NCBI GenBank assembly: GCA_947626005.1
Contig: CANQQM010000006.1
Span: 1 to 44,610, forward strand
DNA length: 44,610 nucleotides
Origin: an uncultured Clostridia bacterium
Lineage (GTDB): Bacteria; Bacillota; Clostridia; Christensenellales; Borkfalkiaceae
Direction of reading: 5' to 3'
A program made the translations under genes and the position numbers. Position 1 is the first letter of the stretch; each line of letters begins with the position of its first letter. Below, piece by piece: positions 39,022 to 44,610 of the stretch. Below the pieces are notes generated by a model. That model saw only the letters and a list, made by a program, of their open reading frames with translations. It did not search any database and was not told where the DNA came from.

Positions 39022-42000
39022 ATGAAACATAAGGGAGCCAAGAAAGCCATCTCGATCGCGCTCTCCGCATGCCTTTGTGTACCGCTCTTTCCGTCGGCGG
39101 TCGGCTGCGGCGCGAAGGGGACGGGGAGCGTCGGATTTGCGACCGTCGGGGAGACGGTCATCACCGACAGCTACGCCGAAAACGGCCTTATGAAGGAGCT
39201 TTCGTACCTTCTTTCCATCGACAAGGACCGCCTTCTTTCCGACTTCTACGACAACGCCGGGCTCGAGCCCAAGGCCGAGGCCTACGGCGGGGGATGGGAG
39301 CATTCCCTCATCGGCGGCCACACGATGGGGCACTACCTCTCGGCGCTTGCGCAGGCGTATGCGAACGCGGGCACGCCCGAGGCGACGAGGAAGGAAATAA
39401 AATCCCGCATCGATGCGATCGTCCGCGAGCTCAAGATCTGTCAGGACCGTGCGACGTCGGTCGGCGCAAAGGAGGGGTTCCTTTGGGGGGCCCGCGCCCT
39501 CGCAACGCCCGAACTTCAGTTCGACAACGTCGAGGAGGGAAAGTCGAACATCTCGACGGAGGCGTGGGTGCCGTGGTACACGATGCACAAGCTCATCGCG
39601 GGGCTTGTCGATATCGTCGTCTACACGGGGAACGACACCGCAAAGACGGTCGTCACCAAGCTCGGCGACTGGGTGTACGATCGCGTCTCCAAGTGGGACG
39701 AGGCGACCCGCGCAAAGGTGCTTGCCATCGAATACGGCGGCATGAACGACTGCATGTACAACCTCTATAAGATCACGGGGGAGGAAAAGCACGCGATCGC
39801 CGCGCACAAGTTCGACGAGGACATCGCAAACCCGGGGCGGGCGACCTCCCTCTTCGAGGACATCCTCTCGGAAAAGGCGGACTATCTCGACGGCCGCCAC
39901 GCCAACACGACCATCCCCAAGATCATCGGCGCCCTCAACCGCTACATGACCCTCGACGACAGGACGATCGACGGGAAAGAGGTGGACGCAGACGACATGC
40001 TCGAGCTTGCGGAAAAGTTCTGGAAACGCGTTACCGAACACCATACCTATATTACCGGCGGAAATTCGGAGTGGGAGCACTTCGGCAAAGACGACATTCT
40101 CGACGCCGAACGCACCCGCGCCAACTGCGAGACGTGCAACGCCTACAACATGCTCAAACTCTCCCGCATGCTCTTCTCCGTTACGGGGGAGAAGAAGTAT
40201 CTCGACTTCTACGAGAACACCTACCTCAACGACATCTGGGCGTCGCAGAACCCCGAGACGGGCATGACGACCTACTGGCAGCCGATGGGGACGGGGTATT
40301 TCAAGGTCTATTCCTCTCCCACGGAGCACTTCTGGTGCTGCACGGGGAGCGGCATGGAGAGCTTCACCAAGCTCAACGACAGCATCTATTATAAGGATGA
40401 GGACGAGACGGTCGTCGCCATGTACCTTGACTCCACCCTCAAGACCGATCGCGTCAGCCTCACCCAGACCGCAGACCTCGAGAATTCCGACGAGGCGACC
40501 CTTCATATCGACGCGGGCAAGACCGAGCTAAAACTCCGCATTCCCGACTGGACGGAGAAGTTCGAAGTCACCCTCAACGGAAATCCCGTTCCGGAGGAGC
40601 CCGACGACGGATTCCTCTCCGTCGACGTCAAGAAGGGGGACGAGGTCAAGATCGCATTCAAAAAGACGTTCAAGGCCTACTCCCTTCCCGACAATCCCAA
40701 CGCCTACGCCTTCAAATACGGCCCCTTCGTGCTTGCGGCGGAGCTCGGGACGAACAACATGAAGACGTCGACGGACGGCGTCAACGTGCTCGTTCCCGCC
40801 TCGCGCGATCTCGGCGGATTCTCGGAGACCGTGCACCTCAAGGGGAGCAGCGCCAAGGCCTTCATGGCAGACCTTCCCTCTCACTTTACGGCAAAGGACG
40901 GAAAGTTCGTCCTCTCGGGCGGGGACGAGGAGCTTGTCTATTCCTACTTCTTCCGCCAGTACACCGAGCGCTACGGCGTGTACTTCGAATTCCTCGGGGA
41001 AGGGGAGACGGCCGACGAGGGCACGAAGAACTACACCTTCGAAAAAATCGATACCGTCCAGCCCGGTTACGGCCAATACGAGATCGACGACTGGCACAAA
41101 ATGACGGACGGCGGCTCGGTCGGCTCGACCGCAGACGAGGAGCTTGCGACCTCCCGCTATGCGACGGCGGGCGGCTCCTTTACCTACCGCATGGCGGTGG
41201 ATAAGGCAAAGACCAACCACCTTGTCGCCTACTTTGCGAAGTCAGACGCGGGCAAGAGCATCCGCATTTCGTCCGGGGAGACCGTCCTCTTCGAGAGGAC
41301 CCTCGAATACAACGGTCCCGAAAACATGTACGAAGTTCTCATTCCCATCCCCGCCTCCGTCGTCTCGGCGGCAGAGGATGTGACGGTAAACGGCGAGACG
41401 CGTTCTCTCATCCCCGTCACCGTCTCTTCGGCGGAGGGAAATTCCGCCCGCATCGGGAGCTACCTCTATACGGCGGTCGTCACCTTCCGCGACGAATTCA
41501 AGGGAGAGCGCGACAGCGCGGTCGCCTACTTTGTCAACTGCGGCGACTACGACACGGAGACCCTTCCCGCGGGGGAGAAATTCGGAAGGTACAATTCGGT
41601 CACCGAACAGCTCTTCGGCGCGGACTATGCGACGGGCATGCACTGGGGACTTGCCGACGGCGCCGACCCGAAGTCGGGCACGGCGGGTTCCGCTTCCACC
41701 GCGGGCGGCATCAGCACCGCCAACACATGGGCACAGGAGGGGCTCTCCGCCGAGGCGGGGAAGGCCGTCTCCAACCGCTACACGAAGAACCAGTTCGAAA
41801 ACAACGTGGCACGGAAGCTGAGCTATGTGTTCGAACTTCCCGAAGAGGGGAACTACCGCATCGAGCTGTGCTTCCTCAATCCGTGGAACTGCTCTTCGGG
41901 CATCAACGTCTCCGCCAACGGGGAGACGCTTCGGAGCGATATCGCCGTCGGAAGCGGCACGGCGGGGCAGATCGTCACGACGGAATACGAAGTGACGGGC

Positions 42001-42075
42001 GGCTTCCTCCGCCTCGACTTCACGACCGCCGACAAGTGCATCAACCTCGCCTATATCAAGATCTACTTCGCATAA
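39022..42075 (+). CDS. Secreted GH127/GH146-type beta-L-arabinofuranosidase
   Basis: A 1017-residue exported glycoside hydrolase. The N-terminus MKHKGAKKAISIALSACLC with AVGCG near 29 looks like a signal peptide with a lipobox, so probably a surface lipoprotein. Residues about 45-620 are the beta-L-arabinofuranosidase domain: GGWEHSLIGGHTMGHYLSAL near 90, Glu370 and Cys372 in RANCETCNAYNML, and Cys439-Cys440 in EHFWCCTGSGMESF. These four match the zinc-binding Glu and Cys ligands and nucleophilic Cys known in HypBA1. The C-terminal 350 residues are beta-rich, ending in a malectin-like carbohydrate-binding module (GNYRIELCFLNPW ... FLRLDFTTADKCINLAYIKI). It should release L-arabinofuranose from plant arabinan or hydroxyproline-rich glycoproteins. 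Regulated with the divergent AraC gene. Confidence 0.9.
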   Translation: MKHKGAKKAISIALSACLCVPLFPSAVGCGAKGTGSVGFATVGETVITDSYAENGLMKELSYLLSIDKDRLLSDFYDNAGLEPKAEAYGGGWEHSLIGGHTMGHYLSALAQAYANAGTPEATRKEIKSRIDAIVRELKICQDRATSVGAKEGFLWGARALATPELQFDNVEEGKSNISTEAWVPWYTMHKLIAGLVDIVVYTGNDTAKTVVTKLGDWVYDRVSKWDEATRAKVLAIEYGGMNDCMYNLYKITGEEKHAIAAHKFDEDIANPGRATSLFEDILSEKADYLDGRHANTTIPKIIGALNRYMTLDDRTIDGKEVDADDMLELAEKFWKRVTEHHTYITGGNSEWEHFGKDDILDAERTRANCETCNAYNMLKLSRMLFSVTGEKKYLDFYENTYLNDIWASQNPETGMTTYWQPMGTGYFKVYSSPTEHFWCCTGSGMESFTKLNDSIYYKDEDETVVAMYLDSTLKTDRVSLTQTADLENSDEATLHIDAGKTELKLRIPDWTEKFEVTLNGNPVPEEPDDGFLSVDVKKGDEVKIAFKKTFKAYSLPDNPNAYAFKYGPFVLAAELGTNNMKTSTDGVNVLVPASRDLGGFSETVHLKGSSAKAFMADLPSHFTAKDGKFVLSGGDEELVYSYFFRQYTERYGVYFEFLGEGETADEGTKNYTFEKIDTVQPGYGQYEIDDWHKMTDGGSVGSTADEELATSRYATAGGSFTYRMAVDKAKTNHLVAYFAKSDAGKSIRISSGETVLFERTLEYNGPENMYEVLIPIPASVVSAAEDVTVNGETRSLIPVTVSSAEGNSARIGSYLYTAVVTFRDEFKGERDSAVAYFVNCGDYDTETLPAGEKFGRYNSVTEQLFGADYATGMHWGLADGADPKSGTAGSASTAGGISTANTWAQEGLSAEAGKAVSNRYTKNQFENNVARKLSYVFELPEEGNYRIELCFLNPWNCSSGINVSANGETLRSDIAVGSGTAGQIVTTEYEVTGGFLRLDFTTADKCINLAYIKIYFA

Positions 42076-42092
42076 AATAGGGGAGTGGGGGT

Positions 42093-42123
42093 AAAAAAAC
42101 GGAGCTTTACGCTCCGTTTTTTT
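42093..42123. terminator. Bidirectional terminator between the arabinofuranosidase gene and rqcH
   Basis: A7 then CGGAGC (42100-42105), loop TTTAC, GCTCCG (42111-42116) then T7. Its last T is the first base of the rqcH stop on the other strand. Confidence 0.9.
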
Positions 42124-43763
42124 TATTCGCTCAAGAGGGTCGGGTCGCCCGCAAGCGTTTCGAACTTCGAATAGAGGACGAACCCCGCCTTGCTCTTCGG
42201 CGGCTTCTTCACATACTTCACTTCACAGCAGTCGACGGGGATTTTTTCGCCGTGCCCGTCCGAAAACTTTGCGCAGACGGCGGCGGCGAAGCGCTTGACG
42301 CTCTCGGGAACGCGCCGTCCCTCCGTTTTGATGACCGCATGACAGGAATGGAGACCGCGGGCATGCAGCCAGAGGTCGCTTTCCGAGCTTTGCCGCACCA
42401 GTCGGTCGTTTTGCAGATTGTTCCGCCCCGCAAAGATGCGGAACCCTTCCCGCTCATAGGTGCGATAGGGGATAGCTTGTGTGTGTTTTTTGGGATGCTG
42501 TTCGGCGCGGAGAAGCCCCGCTTCCGTCATTTCCTCCCCGACGGAGACAAGATCCTCCCTCGACTCGGCGGAGGCGACCGCCGCAAGGAGGGAGCGGAGA
42601 TAGTCGAGCTCGGCACGCGTCTCCGCCTCCTGCGGAACGAGCATTTCGAGGGTGCGCTTTGCCTTCCGGTAGCGCTTGAAGTAGCTCTGCGCGTTCTGCG
42701 CGGGGGAGAGGGAGGGGTCGAGCCGAATGGAGAGGAGGGCGCCGTCCTCGTAAAAATTGGGAAATTTAACACCCGTCTCCCCCCGTTTTACGGCGAAGAG
42801 GTTGGCGGTCAGCACCTCTCCCTTGATGCGGAGGCTCACCGCGTCCGAGACCGCCTCCCGTTTTTCGAGGAGGAGGGCAAGCCGCTTTTCCTGCTTCTTG
42901 ATCGCGGCGGAGGCGGCGGAAGAAAGTTTCCGCTGCGCCCCTTCAAAGCGGCGGACGGTGCGCTTTTTGTCGTAATACGCCGACTGGGCGGCGGAGAGCG
43001 TCGGATACCTTGTCGCCCCCGCGACGGCACGGGCGTAGAAGTCGACGGGCGCCCCGTTCCGCTCGAGAACGCAGGGGGAAATGTCGTCGGAAAAGAGAAA
43101 AGTGCGCACATGGTCGCAAAGATCGCCCCCTTTGTAGCTTGCCGCGATCTGCTCCGCCGTCGAGGGCGCAAGCCCCGCGACCCGCGTAAAGAGGAAGCGG
43201 CCGAGGTCCTCCATCGGGCTTTGAAGGACGGCGCGGAGGGCGCCTTCGTCGGAGGGGTCGGCCTTGTCCTGCGGGGCGGGGAGGACGTACTTCACCCCCG
43301 GGAAGATCATGCGGCGGACGGCGTCGTCGAGGCTTGTCGTCTTGAGGGCGCCGAGGATGACCCCGTTCTCCGTCAGAATGAGGTTGGAATACTTGCCCAT
43401 GACTTCGAGGTATAATTCCCGTTCCGCCGTGGAAAAATCCGAACCGCAGAGGAGCCGAAAGCGGAGGATGCGCTCGAATCCGACGAGCCCCACGGAGGAA
43501 ACGAGCGCCCCTTGTATGTGTTTTCTCAGAAGCATGCAGAAATTGGGCGCGACGGCGGGGTTCTCCGTCTCCGTTCCGTCGAAGTAGGCGCCGCAGTCGG
43601 AGGCATTTGCGTTCAAAGAGAGTTTGAGCGTGCGTTTTCCGGTGTATATAAGAAGGGAGACCTCGTCGCGGGAGGGCTGATTGATGCGGTTGATGCGTCC
43701 TCCCGAGAGCGTTTCGTCGAGTTCTTTTGCAACGAGACGGAGGGTAAAAGCGTCCTGAGGCAT
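42123..43763 (-). CDS. rqcH: RqcH (Rqc2/NFACT-family ribosome quality-control factor)
   Basis: A 546-residue protein that binds stalled 50S subunits and recruits tRNA-Ala to build C-terminal alanine tails. NFACT-N occupies about 1-165 (LSGGRINRINQPSRDEVSLLIYT), a helical coiled-coil region about 270-420, and NFACT-R the C-terminal part (DLWLHARGLHSCHAVIKTEG near 455). At the position of the Asp-Arg pair needed for tailing in B. subtilis, this protein reads FERILRF (Glu-Arg). ATG 43763 has AAGGTGG upstream; the frame opens to 43883 through the promoter. Often annotated as fibronectin-binding protein A. Divergent from tig. Confidence 0.92.
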   Translation of the reverse strand: MPQDAFTLRLVAKELDETLSGGRINRINQPSRDEVSLLIYTGKRTLKLSLNANASDCGAYFDGTETENPAVAPNFCMLLRKHIQGALVSSVGLVGFERILRFRLLCGSDFSTAERELYLEVMGKYSNLILTENGVILGALKTTSLDDAVRRMIFPGVKYVLPAPQDKADPSDEGALRAVLQSPMEDLGRFLFTRVAGLAPSTAEQIAASYKGGDLCDHVRTFLFSDDISPCVLERNGAPVDFYARAVAGATRYPTLSAAQSAYYDKKRTVRRFEGAQRKLSSAASAAIKKQEKRLALLLEKREAVSDAVSLRIKGEVLTANLFAVKRGETGVKFPNFYEDGALLSIRLDPSLSPAQNAQSYFKRYRKAKRTLEMLVPQEAETRAELDYLRSLLAAVASAESREDLVSVGEEMTEAGLLRAEQHPKKHTQAIPYRTYEREGFRIFAGRNNLQNDRLVRQSSESDLWLHARGLHSCHAVIKTEGRRVPESVKRFAAAVCAKFSDGHGEKIPVDCCEVKYVKKPPKSKAGFVLYSKFETLAGDPTLLSE

Positions 43764-43808
43764 GGTTTTCACCACCTTGCGCGCCGCGCCGCGGCGGGGT
43801 TTTTCCTC

Positions 43809-43837
43809 ATTATAACGGAAAAACTCGAATTTGTAAA
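43809..43837 (-). promoter_or_regulatory. Sigma-A-type promoter of rqcH
   Basis: Minus strand TTTACA (43832-43837), 17-bp spacer, TATAAT (43809-43814). Confidence 0.8.
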
Positions 43838-43914
43838 CAAAAAACGCTTTCCTTTTGGCGCGCGTTATGGTAAAATATAGCAAGCGAAAGGGAAATAAAC
43901 TTTAGGAGTGAGAT

Positions 43915-44610
43915 ATGAACTACCAAGCAGCACCCGCAGAAAAGAGCACGGTCAAGATCACGATGACCTTTACCGCCGAGGAGTGGACGGCGGCGAACGA
44001 CAAAGCGTACCGCGAGAACCGCCACAGATACGCCGTCAACGGATTCCGCAAGGGCAAGGCGCCCAAGCACATCCTCGAGGCGTTCTACGGCAAGGGGCTC
44101 TTCTTCGAAGCGGCGCTCAACATTCTTTTCTCGGAGCACTATGAGGAGGCGCTCGAGGCGGAGAAAGACAACTTCACCGCCGTCGGCGATCCCGAAGTTG
44201 CGCTCGGCGACGACTTCTCGGAGGAGAACGTCGTCCTCGTCGCGACCGTCCCCGTAAAGCCCGACGTCACGATCGGGGCATACACGGGTATAAAGATCCC
44301 CAAAATCGAGTATAATGTTACGGACGCCGACGTCTCCCGCGAGATCGGCGCCGCCCGTGAACGGGTCGCAACGAGCGCGGAAGTCACCGACCGTCCCGCC
44401 CGCATCACCGATACCGTCAAGATCGACTTCGTCGGAAAGGTCGACGGAGAGGAATTCGAGGGCGGCACCGCGAAGGGGTACGATCTCACGCTCGGCTCGG
44501 GGCAGTTCATCCCCGGCTTCGAGGAACAGGTCGCCGGCATGAACGTCGGCGAGACCAAGGACGTAAACGTCACCTTCCCCGCCGATTATCAGGCGGAGGA
44601 GCTCAAGGGC
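43915..44610 (+). CDS. tig: Trigger factor (5' part, runs off the window)
   Basis: The first 232 codons of the ribosome-associated chaperone and peptidyl-prolyl isomerase. The N-terminal ribosome-binding domain has the signature NGFRKGKAPKHI near 44, and the FKBP-type isomerase domain begins near 150 with DTVKIDFVGKVDGEEFEGG, TLGSGQFIPGFEEQVAGMNVGE and continues to the window edge. The C-terminal chaperone arms are missing because the window ends. ATG 43915 has TTAGGAGTGA upstream. The promoter is weak by eye (TTTCCT at 43848, TAAAAT at 43871). Confidence 0.95.
   Translation, partial: MNYQAAPAEKSTVKITMTFTAEEWTAANDKAYRENRHRYAVNGFRKGKAPKHILEAFYGKGLFFEAALNILFSEHYEEALEAEKDNFTAVGDPEVALGDDFSEENVVLVATVPVKPDVTIGAYTGIKIPKIEYNVTDADVSREIGAARERVATSAEVTDRPARITDTVKIDFVGKVDGEEFEGGTAKGYDLTLGSGQFIPGFEEQVAGMNVGETKDVNVTFPADYQAEELKG

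Noticed and set aside
1-44610. CRISPR arrays, tRNA or rRNA genes, insertion sequences, prophage or toxin-antitoxin pairs
   Set aside because: None recognised on reading both strands; repeats found are only two-copy and genes are chromosomal housekeeping or surface-polymer types. A tRNA or small RNA could still be missed without a covariance search.

Overview
The window is GC-rich chromosomal DNA, densely coding on both strands, and looks like an anaerobic, Gram-positive-type member of class Clostridia. Supporting signs are a McsA-McsB-ClpC arginine-phosphorylation/protease operon, RqcH, a SpoVB-type flippase next to a LysM protein and a cysteine-rich coat-like protein, a rubrerythrin, a C-GCAxxG-C-C redox protein, an iron-sulfur flavoprotein, a BspA-type leucine-rich repeat lipoprotein and a large cell-surface polysaccharide operon. 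The order or genus cannot be fixed from this sequence. No rRNA, tRNA, CRISPR array, insertion sequence or prophage was seen.

Layout. 269-5341: pgi (minus), an LRR lipoprotein, a SpoVB-like flippase (minus), a small LysM protein and a cysteine-rich coat-like protein. 5550-21572: one apparent 14-gene, 16-kb operon behind a single strong sigma-A-type promoter. It starts with amino-sugar supply (a stand-alone GlmU-type acetyltransferase domain, GlmM, GlmS). It continues with UDP-GlcNAc 4,6-dehydratase, a sugar aminotransferase and a PglC-like initiating transferase, then five glycosyltransferases, a TagB/F-like glycerophosphotransferase, a Wzy-like polymerase and a Wzx flippase. 21625-25221: ychF (minus) diverging from argS-HAD phosphatase. 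25274-32158: rubrerythrin, then an operon of a membrane-anchored Xre regulator, a membrane protein, a DUF1653 protein, mcsA, mcsB and clpC, with no ctsR. 32234-34208: mtnN-ung-flavoprotein operon (minus). 34316-37987: an unusual ferritin-like protein, rarA, a phosphopantetheinyl transferase (minus) and a C-GCAxxG-C-C protein. 38111-42075: an AraC regulator facing a secreted GH127-type beta-L-arabinofuranosidase across interlocked promoters. 42123-44610: rqcH (minus) diverging from the start of tig, which runs off the window.

How the genes fit together. Pgi and GlmS/GlmM feed fructose-6-phosphate into UDP-amino sugars, which the surface-polymer operon consumes. The polymer is predicted to start with a 4-amino-trideoxy sugar and to contain glycerol-phosphate. 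No PglD-like acetyltransferase is present in the operon, so a free amino group is possible. McsA/McsB/ClpC, RqcH and trigger factor are all protein-quality-control genes. Rubrerythrin, the ferritin-like protein, the flavoprotein and the C-GCAxxG-C-C protein suggest oxygen or redox defence.

The most unusual items are: the clpC operon led by a membrane-tethered Xre protein instead of CtsR; the 415-residue ferritin-like protein with a full E, ExxH, E, ExxH set plus an extra N-terminal half-bundle; a G9 tract at the end of one glycosyltransferase whose change by one base would couple it directly to the next gene; face-to-face promoters inside an inverted repeat between araC and the arabinofuranosidase; and two apparently leaderless genes. 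Promoters recognised here are unusually uniform: 12 of 13 have an exact 17-bp spacer.
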